NCBI GenBank assembly: GCA_963603365.1
Contig: CAVCMI010000008.1
Span: forward strand, 1-64,000
Reading direction: 5' to 3'
DNA from: F23-D06 sp963603365
GTDB lineage: Bacteria; Bacteroidota; Bacteroidia; Bacteroidales; WCHB1-69
DNA: 64,000 nucleotides
Positions within the stretch are counted from its first letter, which is position 1; every line of letters starts with the position of its first letter. Position numbers and translations under genes: made by a program. The notes beneath the pieces were generated by a model. It was not told where the DNA came from, searched no databases, and saw only the letters and a list, made by a program, of their open reading frames with translations. This document shows positions 28,799-37,007 of the stretch, in pieces.

Positions 28799-30049
28799 TT
28801 ATTTCAAGTCCTTCTCCACCTCGAGGCGTAGCATATTCAGTGCAGCGTATGCGCTGCGCTCTATAATCTGTTGTCGACCGGAACGGTTGCCGAAGCGGAA
28901 TTCCTTCGTCACCAGACGCACGGGCGTTGCCACTGCAATCCACACCGTGCCAACGGGTTTCTCGTCTGTGCCGCCGTCAGGGCCGGCAATGCCAGAAACC
29001 GCAATGGTATAATCCACGTCAAACAGTTCCATCGAGTTAAGTGCCATATCGCTCACCACTTGCTCACTCACTGCGCCGCGCCGTTTGAGGTTATCTTCGC
29101 GCACATTAAGCAAATTGCGTTTTATCTCGTTGCTGTATGACACTATAGAACCCTTGAAGTAGCGGGAACTTCCCGGAATGGTGGTGACCAGGTGTGCGAT
29201 ATAGCCACCCGTACAGCTCTCTGCCGTGGCCATCGTCTTATTGGCAGCGGCCAATAGACGTCCCACAACAGCCTCCATCGGAATATCCTCATCCGTGAAA
29301 GCATATCCGGCGGTCTGCGCTTTCAATTTGGCAAAGTATTCCTCCATTTCTGCCTTAAGGATCTTCTCGTCATTGCCATGTCCTGTAAGCCGGAGCCGTA
29401 CAATGCCGGGTTTCGGCAGATAGGCAAGCGACATGTTGTCAGGCAACTGGCGTTCGTAAGATTCCAGCAAGTCCGACAAGCCGCTTTCGGTAATGCCCGT
29501 ACACTGCAACACCCTATGACAGAGGGCTTGACTTCCTACGCTGCGTGCTTTCATTCGTACGACAACCTCATCCTTAAGCAGTTTCTCCATCTCATAAGGC
29601 ACACCGGGCAGCGAAACCAACACTTTGCCGTCTTGTTCTATCCAAATGCCGGGAGCCGTGCCGAGCGTATTCGGCAACACGGTGCATCCTTCCGGCACCA
29701 ATGCCTGTTGCCGGTTGGTTTCCGTCATTGCCATGCCTCGAGCCGCAAAAAGATCCGTCACCCGCTGAAGGGTAGGCGCATCTTCAACCAACTTCCGCGA
29801 GAAGTACTCGCAAATCACCGTTTTGGTAATGTCATCTTTGGTTGGGCCAAGGCCACCCGTCATCAGAACCACATCTGTTTTGGCCATCGCACTGCGGACA
29901 GCCTCTGTGATAGCCTCTTTGTTGTCGCCGACGGTAACGGTTTCGGTCATCGCAAACCCGGCCGCTGACATTTCCTGTCCTACAAAGGCAGCGTTCGTGT
30001 TTACAACCTGCCCTATCAGCAATTCGTTTCCAATATTAATCAGTATCAT
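28799..30049 (-). CDS. cinA: CinA-like competence/damage-inducible protein
   Basis: A 416-residue two-domain CinA. An N-terminal MoaB/MogA-like domain (about 1-170, MTGGLGPTKDDITK) is followed by a C-terminal NMN-amidase-type domain (about 255-410, ATAESCTGGYIAHLVTTIPG and VSGIAGPDGGTDEKPVGTV). Known members act in NAD metabolite repair (pyridine nucleotide recycling). Its start overlaps the upstream lipoprotein stop by 4 nt, which points to coupled translation. The mix of lipoprotein, CinA and XerD in one operon is probably historical rather than functional. Confidence 0.95.
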   Translation of the reverse strand: MILINIGNELLIGQVVNTNAAFVGQEMSAAGFAMTETVTVGDNKEAITEAVRSAMAKTDVVLMTGGLGPTKDDITKTVICEYFSRKLVEDAPTLQRVTDLFAARGMAMTETNRQQALVPEGCTVLPNTLGTAPGIWIEQDGKVLVSLPGVPYEMEKLLKDEVVVRMKARSVGSQALCHRVLQCTGITESGLSDLLESYERQLPDNMSLAYLPKPGIVRLRLTGHGNDEKILKAEMEEYFAKLKAQTAGYAFTDEDIPMEAVVGRLLAAANKTMATAESCTGGYIAHLVTTIPGSSRYFKGSIVSYSNEIKRNLLNVREDNLKRRGAVSEQVVSDMALNSMELFDVDYTIAVSGIAGPDGGTDEKPVGTVWIAVATPVRLVTKEFRFGNRSGRQQIIERSAYAALNMLRLEVEKDLK

Positions 30050-30792
30050 TGTTTCCTGTTATCATCTTCCATCAAATCGAGCATCTGCATACGTCGCTGC
30101 ATATTTTGGATATATGGATTGTTTGGGTATTTGTTTTTCAAAGACTGTGTAATCGTTTCCAGCATTTCGCGGTCGTTCACCTCATTGAAAAAAACACCTC
30201 TGTTGTAACTTTGGTAGAAGGCTATATAAGAAGCCATTTTATCAGGATGCTGCTGAATAAACGATTGCAGGTACTGTTTATGTTCTTGTCTCAGATGTAG
30301 ATAATTCTTTTCCACCTCAGCGCGGGCAGAATCGTCATCGAGGTTCTTCATATAGAAAGCGTACAGTTGTTCCACCGACTGTGCAAAGGCATGCAGGGCA
30401 CTGTCGAGTTGACATACCAGCACCGCCTCTTCGCCACCAGAGACCCGATAGGAGGACACCAGACCCTCGGCTTCGGCATCAAACACGAGCCTGTCGCCGC
30501 CTTGAGCAATGGTGGTCAATGTATTATAGGGTGACAGCATCAACTGGTACATCATCGGGGTTGAAACATTGGCGAAGTCGTCTTTGGTCTCCGGCTTTAT
30601 TTCAAAGCGGAAATGTCCATCTTTCATCTTCACCGAGTCTAACATCAGGAGCCCGTCGTTCGTAACCATAGCCAGCACGAGTTCGCTGCTGCCGCCGCCT
30701 TTAATATCTCCCTCCATAACAATCTTGTCGTGTGCATTTTTGCAAGAGCAGCAAAAGAGGAGGGCGCACAAAAACAGCAAATATTTCCGCAT
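30046..30792 (-). CDS. DUF4369-type lipoprotein
   Basis: A 248-residue lipoprotein. MRKYLLFLCALLFCCSC is a lipoprotein signal with Cys17. Residues about 25-120 (GSSELVLAMVTNDGLLMLDS, then VKMKDGHFRFEI) match the DUF4369 pattern seen at the N-terminus of many Bacteroidota thioredoxin-like proteins. Here the C-terminal half is helical (DSARAEVEKNYLHLRQEHKQ) with no CxxC thioredoxin domain. ATG 30792 is chosen because it gives the clean signal peptide 4 nt after the preceding small gene; a longer start at 30807 would overlap that gene. Function unknown. Confidence 0.82.
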   Translation of the reverse strand: MRKYLLFLCALLFCCSCKNAHDKIVMEGDIKGGGSSELVLAMVTNDGLLMLDSVKMKDGHFRFEIKPETKDDFANVSTPMMYQLMLSPYNTLTTIAQGGDRLVFDAEAEGLVSSYRVSGGEEAVLVCQLDSALHAFAQSVEQLYAFYMKNLDDDSARAEVEKNYLHLRQEHKQYLQSFIQQHPDKMASYIAFYQSYNRGVFFNEVNDREMLETITQSLKNKYPNNPYIQNMQRRMQMLDLMEDDNRKQ

Positions 30793-30796
30793 ATTA

Positions 30797-30961
30797 TTAC
30801 CAATCATAACAAACGAACAATGAATCTGTCGGCTGGCTGACGGCACGGTATTCGCAGCCGCAGTTGCGGTCCTTGCGGTGAGGACGCGCCCCGATAATCT
30901 TAGGCGAGCATGCGGCGGCCAAAAACAGCAGTGCTACAGCCATCAAGAGACACTTTTCCAT
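30797..30961 (-). CDS. 54-residue lipoprotein
   Basis: MEKCLLMAVALLFLAAACSP is a lipoprotein signal with Cys18. The mature part is only 37 residues and basic (HRKDRNCGCEYRA), ending in SLFVCYDW. A promoter box at 30981-30988 lies 20 nt upstream of the ATG, so it is the first gene of the lipoprotein-cinA-xerD operon. It resembles other very short Bacteroidales lipoproteins of unknown role. Confidence 0.7.
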   Translation of the reverse strand: MEKCLLMAVALLFLAAACSPKIIGARPHRKDRNCGCEYRAVSQPTDSLFVCYDW

Positions 30962-30980
30962 AACTTCAAATAATCGGGTG

Positions 30981-30988
30981 CAAATGTA
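30981..30988 (-). promoter_or_regulatory. -7 promoter element (TACATTTG) of the cinA-xerD operon
   Basis: Minus-strand TACATTTG fits TAnnTTTG, 20 nt upstream of the ATG at 30961. Confidence 0.55.
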
Positions 30989-31148
30989 CAAAAAAGCCTT
31001 TCTTGCTCGTCTCCATCTGCCTATGTCTTCCTTATTCCGTCAGGCGAATCATTTTCGTTGTGGCAGATGTCTGTTGACTGAAACATTTTTTAAGATTATC
31101 AGCCGTAAACAGAAAGGCTGTAAAAACATCCTGTTCCTTTTTCTTTTA

Positions 31149-31156
31149 TATCTTTG
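31149..31156 (+). promoter_or_regulatory. -7 promoter element (TATCTTTG) of the YD-repeat-like gene
   Basis: TATCTTTG followed by CGCC, 27 nt before the ATG at 31183. Confidence 0.6.
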
Positions 31157-31182
31157 CGCCGTTAATCCTAAAAACTGATTAT

Positions 31183-32082
31183 ATGAGAACCTTAAAAATC
31201 ATCAAGACCGAATACCGTCGTACCGGATACGACGAGGCAGACATCGAAAAGAAAGAATATGTTGAACTGATTGCCTGTTACGACGAGCACGACAACCTTG
31301 TAAAAGAAGAACGTTTTGACCCTGACGGAACGACAAACACACTCACAATCAATCAATACGACAAACAAGAAAGGCTCGTTGCCACAGAGCAGTTTGACGG
31401 CAACCATGTCTTGTTGCAGAAGACTGTGAACAAGTACGATGAACAAGGCATGCTGGAAGAACAGGGCAACTATTTCGGGGAGGACAGCACCGAGTACATC
31501 ACCAAATACATCCACGACCCGTCCGGCAATGTAGTGCGTACCGAAATGTACGACAAAGGGAAACTCGACTACGTCGAGAAACAGATGGAGTACAGCGGGA
31601 ATCTCTTGATACACGAAACCGAGAACGACGAATATGGCAACAAAATGTACGAGAACCACTACGAATACGACGGGAAGGGGCTGCTTTCCAAGCACATTCG
31701 CGACGAGATACAGAACCACGACCGCCGCACCTACGAATACACCTACGACGGACAAGGCAACCGCATCAAAGAGCTGGTGTACGACTACAACAACACCCTG
31801 ATTTCCAAAACATGCCGCACCTATAACAATGACGGGCTTCTGCTTGAGACTGAAGAAGAGGACCTCGACAACTACCGTCGGATATCGATGGAATACGAGG
31901 GGACGTTAGTGCTTAAAAACACGCTTTTCAACAGAGACGGAAAGATTACAGGTTGGGCCGAATACTCCTACGACGAAAACAGGAAAGAAATAGACTCTAA
32001 AGAATACTACCTCGACGAGGTAAATCCGGAGGTGCACCGCCTTTTGCGAGAGACCCGCTATGAACGCTCTTCGGAGGAGTAA
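31183..32082 (+). CDS. YD/RHS-repeat-like protein without signal peptide
   Basis: A 299-residue protein made almost entirely of about a dozen 20-residue units built around (N/E)xYDxxGxLxxE, for example INQYDKQERLVATEQFDG, then VNKYDEQGMLEEQGNYFG and YTYDGQGNRIKELVYDYN. This is the YD-repeat pattern of RHS and wall-associated proteins. There is no signal peptide, lipobox or toxin domain, and the protein is strongly acidic. A solitary cytoplasmic-looking YD-repeat protein is unusual; it may bind nucleotides, sugars or a partner protein as a beta-structure scaffold. Function unknown. Confidence 0.75.
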   Translation: MRTLKIIKTEYRRTGYDEADIEKKEYVELIACYDEHDNLVKEERFDPDGTTNTLTINQYDKQERLVATEQFDGNHVLLQKTVNKYDEQGMLEEQGNYFGEDSTEYITKYIHDPSGNVVRTEMYDKGKLDYVEKQMEYSGNLLIHETENDEYGNKMYENHYEYDGKGLLSKHIRDEIQNHDRRTYEYTYDGQGNRIKELVYDYNNTLISKTCRTYNNDGLLLETEEEDLDNYRRISMEYEGTLVLKNTLFNRDGKITGWAEYSYDENRKEIDSKEYYLDEVNPEVHRLLRETRYERSSEE

Positions 32083-32123
32083 TCCGTCCATTTTCTCTTT
32101 TCGTGCATTTCGTTTCTTTATTG

Positions 32124-32131
32124 TATCTTTG
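32124..32131 (+). promoter_or_regulatory. -7 promoter element (TATCTTTG) of glutamine synthetase gene
   Basis: TATCTTTG followed by CCTCC, 37 nt before the ATG at 32169. Confidence 0.6.
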
Positions 32132-32168
32132 CCTCCATCAAAAAAGGAATATTAAAATAACACACAAT

Positions 32169-33677
32169 ATGAAAGAAAGTACAGCTATGAGTATGAATCC
32201 GCTGGTGAACTACTTCAAAAAGAGTCCGGGCGAATTCACTAAATCTGACATCATCAAGTATGTAGAAGAGAATGACATCAAGATGGTCAACTTCCATTAT
32301 GTGGCCGGCGACGGCAGGCTGAAGACCTTGGCCTTCATCCTCAACAACCGCGAATATCTGGAACAGATCCTTTCAAACGGAGAACGTGTGGACGGTTCCA
32401 ACATTTTCCCCGATTTCATCCATGCCGGTTCGTCTGACTTGTATGTCATTCCACGTTTCTCCACTGCATTCATCCATCCGTTTGCAGAAATCCCTACCCT
32501 TTCATTCCTCTGTTCGTACTACAACAAAGACGGGCAGCCTCTCGAAAACTCTCCGGAATACATCTTGCGCAAGGCATGCAAATCCTTCACGGAGGTTACA
32601 GGCATGTATTTCCAAGCCATGGGAGAGTTAGAGTATTATGTTATCGGGCCGGCAGAAGACCTTTACACCATACCGGACCAGCGCGGCTACCACGAGTCGT
32701 CGCCATTCACGAAATTTGAAAGTTTCAGGGCTGAATGCATGTTCGACATTGCCAAGGCCGGCGGGCAAATAAAATACGGCCATTCTGAAGTAGGCAACTT
32801 CACGATGGACGGCAAGATATACGAGCAGAACGAAATTGAATTTTTGGTCACCGACGTGCAGCAAGCGGCCGACCAATTGGTGCTCGCCAAATGGATCATC
32901 CGCAACCTCGCCTACAAACACGGCCTGGATGTCACCTTTGCCCCAAAAATCACCAACGGGAAAGCCGGCAGCGGGCTTCACATCCACACCCGCATCGTGA
33001 ACGGAAACGGGAAAAACCAGTATGTCACGAAAAGCAAACTCAACTCCATAGCCAAGACCGCCATCGCCGGATATATGACATGCGCCGGGTCGCTGACCGC
33101 TTTCGGCAACACCAACCCTACTTCCTATTTCAGGCTTGTGCCTCATCAAGAGGCGCCGACCTCCGTCTGCTGGGGCGACCGCAACCGCTCGGTGCTGGTG
33201 CGCGTGCCGCTGGGCTGGAACCACAAGAATGACATTGTAGCCGAACTCAATCCGCTGGAGAAACCCGTCAACAAAGACCGCTCGCAGAAACAGACCGTAG
33301 AGTTCCGCTGCCCCGACGGTTCTGCCGACATCTATCTGCTGATGGCCGGACTTGTTTGTGCCGCACGGCATGGCTTTGAGATGGAGGGCGCCCTCGACTT
33401 TGCTGCAAAAACTTACGTGGACGTTGACATTCACCGTCCCGAAAACAAAAACCTTGTAGATAGTCTGGCCCAACTTCCCTCCTCTTGCTGGGAATCGGCC
33501 GATGAACTGAGCCGCCACCGCGACATCTTCGAAAATCACGGCGTCTTCAACAACGAAATGATTGACGACATCGTAAAGCGACTGAAGGCTTTCAACGACA
33601 AAGACATCCGGAAGGAAATCGAAAAAGACCCCAAGGTTATGGACCGGCTGGTTCATGAGCATTTCTATTGCGGCTAA
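32169..33677 (+). CDS. glnA: Glutamine synthetase, type I-like
   Basis: A 502-residue glutamine synthetase. The N-terminal beta-grasp (VNFHYVAGDGRLKTLAFIL) and the catalytic barrel are present: EQNEIEFLVTDVQQAADQLV, then KAGSGLHIHTR, FGNTNPTSYFRLVPHQEAPT and VEFRCPDGSADIYLLMAG. It assimilates ammonium into glutamine. ATG 32169 follows the promoter box at 32124; an in-frame start at 32103 lies upstream of that box. No PII gene or transporter sits next to it. A strong terminator follows. Confidence 0.93.
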   Translation: MKESTAMSMNPLVNYFKKSPGEFTKSDIIKYVEENDIKMVNFHYVAGDGRLKTLAFILNNREYLEQILSNGERVDGSNIFPDFIHAGSSDLYVIPRFSTAFIHPFAEIPTLSFLCSYYNKDGQPLENSPEYILRKACKSFTEVTGMYFQAMGELEYYVIGPAEDLYTIPDQRGYHESSPFTKFESFRAECMFDIAKAGGQIKYGHSEVGNFTMDGKIYEQNEIEFLVTDVQQAADQLVLAKWIIRNLAYKHGLDVTFAPKITNGKAGSGLHIHTRIVNGNGKNQYVTKSKLNSIAKTAIAGYMTCAGSLTAFGNTNPTSYFRLVPHQEAPTSVCWGDRNRSVLVRVPLGWNHKNDIVAELNPLEKPVNKDRSQKQTVEFRCPDGSADIYLLMAGLVCAARHGFEMEGALDFAAKTYVDVDIHRPENKNLVDSLAQLPSSCWESADELSRHRDIFENHGVFNNEMIDDIVKRLKAFNDKDIRKEIEKDPKVMDRLVHEHFYCG

Positions 33678-33689
33678 TCTGACAGCACT

Positions 33690-33723
33690 ACGGAGGCACA
33701 ACATTCATTGTGCCTCCGTTTTT
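33690..33723 (+). terminator. Rho-independent terminator of glnA
   Basis: CGGAGGCACAA, loop CATTCA, TTGTGCCTCCG, then TTTTT: an 11-bp stem starting 13 nt after the stop. Confidence 0.95.
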
Positions 33724-33757
33724 CCATTTCAAAACTCTTGTACCTTAATTGTTATTT

Positions 33758-34258
33758 ATGAACTTCGTCCCTGTAATTATAACTGCCATCATAGCCTTTG
33801 CCGTTGTTGCAGCCGTCAAGACGATTGTAGAATACCGGCTGAAAGCACAAGTCGTGGAGCACAGAAAGAGCACGGACAGCATCGTACTTCCCTTGCGTCT
33901 TCAGGCATACGAAAGGATGGCGCTCTTCTTAGAACGCATAGAGCCCAACCAGTTAGTCATGCGCATACACTCTCCCGGACTTACCGTAGCCCAGGAGCAA
34001 AACCTCTTGCTGACCGCCATACGGTCGGAATTCGAACACAACCTGTCGCAACAGATCTACATCTCCGACAGCGTATGGAAAGAAGTCTGCAATGCAAAAG
34101 ACGACATAATGGAAATCATCAGCACCGTTGCAGAACAGATGGAAGAGGGCACAACGGGGCAGACTTTTGCAGAGTCGCTGCTGATAGCCGCCTCGCAAAA
34201 GCCGGTAGTTGAAAAAGCCTTGAACACACTGAAAGCAGACATGCACAAAATGCTTTAG
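33758..34258 (+). CDS. Membrane-anchored hypothetical protein
   Basis: A 166-residue protein with an N-terminal span (FVPVIITAIIAFAVVAAVKT) and a cytosolic helical remainder (LPLRLQAYERMALFLERIEP, then VAQEQNLLLTAIRSEFEHNL). It resembles conserved Bacteroidota proteins of unknown function (I think of DUF7935, not certain). ATG 33758 is chosen over a TTG three codons earlier. It sits between a terminator and the pruA promoter, so it probably has its own transcript; the promoter is not obvious. Confidence 0.72.
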   Translation: MNFVPVIITAIIAFAVVAAVKTIVEYRLKAQVVEHRKSTDSIVLPLRLQAYERMALFLERIEPNQLVMRIHSPGLTVAQEQNLLLTAIRSEFEHNLSQQIYISDSVWKEVCNAKDDIMEIISTVAEQMEEGTTGQTFAESLLIAASQKPVVEKALNTLKADMHKML

Positions 34259-34292
34259 TCTCACGGGAGCCACTTGGCATTTCATCTTTTTG

Positions 34293-34300
34293 TATTTTTG
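34293..34300 (+). promoter_or_regulatory. -7 promoter element (TATTTTTG) of pruA
   Basis: TATTTTTG followed by CTCTG, 53 nt before the ATG at 34354. Confidence 0.55.
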
Positions 34301-34353
34301 CTCTGCTTTTTAAAGTCACAAAAGATTCCAACCCTTTTTAATAATTATATAAC

Positions 34354-35982
34354 ATGAACAACGCAAATTTTGAATTCAGAGAACCCCAAAACGAACCGGT
34401 TTATTCGTATGCACCGGGCACGCCTGAACGGACACTTCTGCAGGCAGAACTTGAAAAGCAGTACAACCAGACCATAGAGATTCCTTTGATTATCGGAGGC
34501 AAGGAGGTTAAAACCGGCGATATGGGGAAGGTGGTGATGCCGACCAACCACAGTCACGTGCTGGCAAACTACCATAAAGCCGGGGCGAAAGAGGTTCAGA
34601 TGGCCATTGACGCCGCTTTGGCAGCACGCAAGGACTGGGAAGAACTCCCTTGGATACAGAGAGCCTCGGTTATGATGAAAGCCGCCGAACTGCTTGCCAC
34701 CAAATACAGATATGTGCTGAATGCCGCATGTATGCTTGGACAGGGCAAGAACTCGATGCAGGCCGAGATTGACTGTCCTTGTGAAGCCATCGACTTTTTA
34801 CGTTTCAACACCTACTTTGCAGCCAAGTTGTACGGGCAGCAGCCCATATCCGACCATGCGACACTTAACCGCAACGAGTACCGCGGACTGGAAGGGTTCG
34901 TCTATGCCATCACGCCTTTCAATTTCACCTCAATAGCCCTGAACCTCAACGTGGCTCCGGCCCTGATGGGCAACGTTACAATCTGGAAACCGTCAACAAC
35001 CTCCATTCTGTCTAACTACTACCTGATGAAACTGCTTCAAGAGGCCGGCATCCCCGATGGTGTCATCAACTTCCTTCCCGGCAACGGCTCCGTCATCAGC
35101 GAAGTGGCTTTCAAGTCTCCTCATCTGGCGGGTGTCCATTTCACGGGAAGCACGGCCACTTTCAAGAGCTTCTGGAAAATGATTGGGCAAAACATCGACA
35201 ACTACCGAACATATCCTAAAATTGTAGGCGAGACCGGTGGTAAAGACTTCATTTTTGCTCACCATACCGCCACCGCACGCGAACTTGCCGTGGCTGTCGT
35301 GCGCGGCGCCTTCGAATACCAAGGACAGAAATGCTCCGCCGCCTCCAGGGCCTATATCCCGAAATCGCTGTGGCCTGACACCCTGCGTAACATCAACGAG
35401 ATGACCGCCACCGTAAAGATGGGCGACGTGCGCGACTTTTCCAATTTCGTCAACGCTGTGATCGACGAGAAGTCGTTCGACAACATTGCTGGCTATATTG
35501 ACCGCGCGAAGGCCTCAGACGATGCTGAAGTCGTAGTGGGCGGACATTATGACAAGTCTGTGGGCTTTTTTGTAGAACCGACCGTTATCGTAGCCAAGAA
35601 ACCGGACTATGAGTCGATGCGCGAGGAGATTTTCGGACCGGTCATCACCGTATTCGTTTACGACGACGACAAATACGAAGAGATGCTGCAAGTTTGCGAT
35701 GAAACCTCCCCGTATGCCCTCACCGGGTCAATCTTCGCACAGGACCGTTATGCAGTCGAAACCGCGGAGCGGGTACTGCGTCACGCTGCGGGCAATTTCT
35801 ACATCAACGACAAACCGACAGGCGCCGTGGTGGGATGTCAACCCTTTGGCGGAGCAAGAGCGTCCGGCACAAACGACAAGGCCGGAAGCACGCTCAACCT
35901 CGTGCGCTGGATCAGTTCCCGCTGCATCAAGGAGACCTATTCTCCCGCAACAGAATACGGTTATCCATTCTTGGGGAAATAA
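34354..35982 (+). CDS. pruA: L-glutamate gamma-semialdehyde dehydrogenase (P5C dehydrogenase)
   Basis: A 542-residue aldehyde dehydrogenase of the eukaryote-like P5CDH group. It has VGETGGKDFIFAH (NAD/active-site Glu region), catalytic Cys327 (YQGQKCSAASRAY) and the terminal NFYINDKPTGAVVGCQPFGG segment typical of P5C dehydrogenases. It oxidises glutamate semialdehyde, from proline or ornithine degradation, to glutamate using NAD. No proline dehydrogenase is adjacent, so the semialdehyde may come from ornithine or from a distant putA-type gene. Confidence 0.95.
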   Translation: MNNANFEFREPQNEPVYSYAPGTPERTLLQAELEKQYNQTIEIPLIIGGKEVKTGDMGKVVMPTNHSHVLANYHKAGAKEVQMAIDAALAARKDWEELPWIQRASVMMKAAELLATKYRYVLNAACMLGQGKNSMQAEIDCPCEAIDFLRFNTYFAAKLYGQQPISDHATLNRNEYRGLEGFVYAITPFNFTSIALNLNVAPALMGNVTIWKPSTTSILSNYYLMKLLQEAGIPDGVINFLPGNGSVISEVAFKSPHLAGVHFTGSTATFKSFWKMIGQNIDNYRTYPKIVGETGGKDFIFAHHTATARELAVAVVRGAFEYQGQKCSAASRAYIPKSLWPDTLRNINEMTATVKMGDVRDFSNFVNAVIDEKSFDNIAGYIDRAKASDDAEVVVGGHYDKSVGFFVEPTVIVAKKPDYESMREEIFGPVITVFVYDDDKYEEMLQVCDETSPYALTGSIFAQDRYAVETAERVLRHAAGNFYINDKPTGAVVGCQPFGGARASGTNDKAGSTLNLVRWISSRCIKETYSPATEYGYPFLGK

Positions 35983-36020
35983 TGTGTTTAAGCAGCACTG
36001 ATTAACAAACAAACAACATC

Positions 36021-36066
36021 AAGGGTTGTTATAACTCGCCGTCAACGGGTTATAACGCCCTTTTTT
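36021..36066 (+). terminator. Terminator of pruA, abutting the folP start
   Basis: AAGGG-tt-GTTATAAC pairs with GTTATAAC-g-CCCTT followed by TTTTTT (36059-36066). The U-run ends 5 nt before the folP ATG, leaving no space for a separate ribosome-binding site. Confidence 0.8.
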
Positions 36067-36071
36067 GCATT

Positions 36072-36914
36072 ATGATCAAACACATCAACTTTTCGGGCAG
36101 GCTCTTCTCGTTGGAGCAGCCTTTGGTGATGGGCATATTGAACGTCACCTCCGACTCGTTCTTCGACGGCGGCCGCTACTTGACAAATGATGCCATTCTG
36201 CACCACGCCGGTCAAATGTTAGAAGATGGCGCAGACATCATAGACATCGGAGCAATGTCAACCCGTCCCGGTGCTGACGACATCCCAGAAGACACAGAAA
36301 TTGAACGCATTGGCAGAGCGGTGCATTTAGTAAGGGCACATTTCCCCGAAGCGTTCATCTCTGTAGACACATGGCGGTCTTCTGTAGCCGTGACCGCCCA
36401 CGACAACGGGGCAGATATGATCAACGATGTCTCCGGCGGCACATTCGACGACAAGATGATACCGACCGTCGGGGAACTGAAAATGCCTTACTGCCTTATG
36501 CATACGCCTGCCAAGCCCGACAAGATGCAGCAACATACGCAGTACGAAGACATCCTGAAAGACATGCTCTTTTTTTTCGGCACGCAACTGGAGAGACTCC
36601 AAAAAGCCGGCGTTCTCGACATCATCCTCGACCCTGGCTTCGGGTTCGGCAAAACGTTGGAACAAAACTACTTTATACTCCAGAATCTGGATGCTTTCCA
36701 ATGTTTCAATCTTCCGATATTAGTCGGCATTTCACGCAAATCTATGATCAGCAGACTGCTCAACTGCCCTACCGGGCAGGCGTTGAACGGGACCACCGTG
36801 CTTAACACCATCGCCTTGATGAAAGGAGCGCAGGTTCTTCGCGTCCATGACGTGCGTGAGGCCGTTGAAGCACGCAAGATCGTTGCTGCAACGATAAAGG
36901 CGAAAAACAACTGA
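36072..36914 (+). CDS. folP: Dihydropteroate synthase
   Basis: A 280-residue DHPS catalysing condensation of pABA with dihydropterin pyrophosphate in folate synthesis. The two signatures are present: MGILNVTSDSFFDGG (about residues 20-34) and the GADIIDIGAMSTRPGADDIP block. Further conserved segments are NDVSGG and ILDPGFGFGKTLEQN, with ISRKSM near the C-terminus. ATG 36072 is the only start giving the normal N-terminal strand. The pruA terminator lies directly over its upstream region, so how it is transcribed and initiated is unclear. Confidence 0.95.
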   Translation: MIKHINFSGRLFSLEQPLVMGILNVTSDSFFDGGRYLTNDAILHHAGQMLEDGADIIDIGAMSTRPGADDIPEDTEIERIGRAVHLVRAHFPEAFISVDTWRSSVAVTAHDNGADMINDVSGGTFDDKMIPTVGELKMPYCLMHTPAKPDKMQQHTQYEDILKDMLFFFGTQLERLQKAGVLDIILDPGFGFGKTLEQNYFILQNLDAFQCFNLPILVGISRKSMISRLLNCPTGQALNGTTVLNTIALMKGAQVLRVHDVREAVEARKIVAATIKAKNN

Positions 36915-36929
36915 CCTAAGGACGGCAAC

Positions 36930-36973
36930 AAAAAGCGGGCTGGCTTCCGTAATGGAAAGCCAGCCCGCTTTTT
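36930..36973. terminator. Bidirectional terminator between folP and EF-G paralogue
   Basis: AAAAAGCGGGCTGGCTTCC pairs with GGAAAGCCAGCCCGCTTTTT around a 5-nt loop. A-run on one side and T-run on the other suit termination in both directions for the convergent genes. Confidence 0.95.
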
Positions 36974-37007
36974 AATGTTACACTTCGCTGAAAAGCGGCC
37001 GAAGATT

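Noticed and set aside
30978..31178. Plus-strand 66-codon open frame before the YD-repeat gene
   Set aside because: It contains the promoter box of the next gene, has no ribosome site, and shows no family character.
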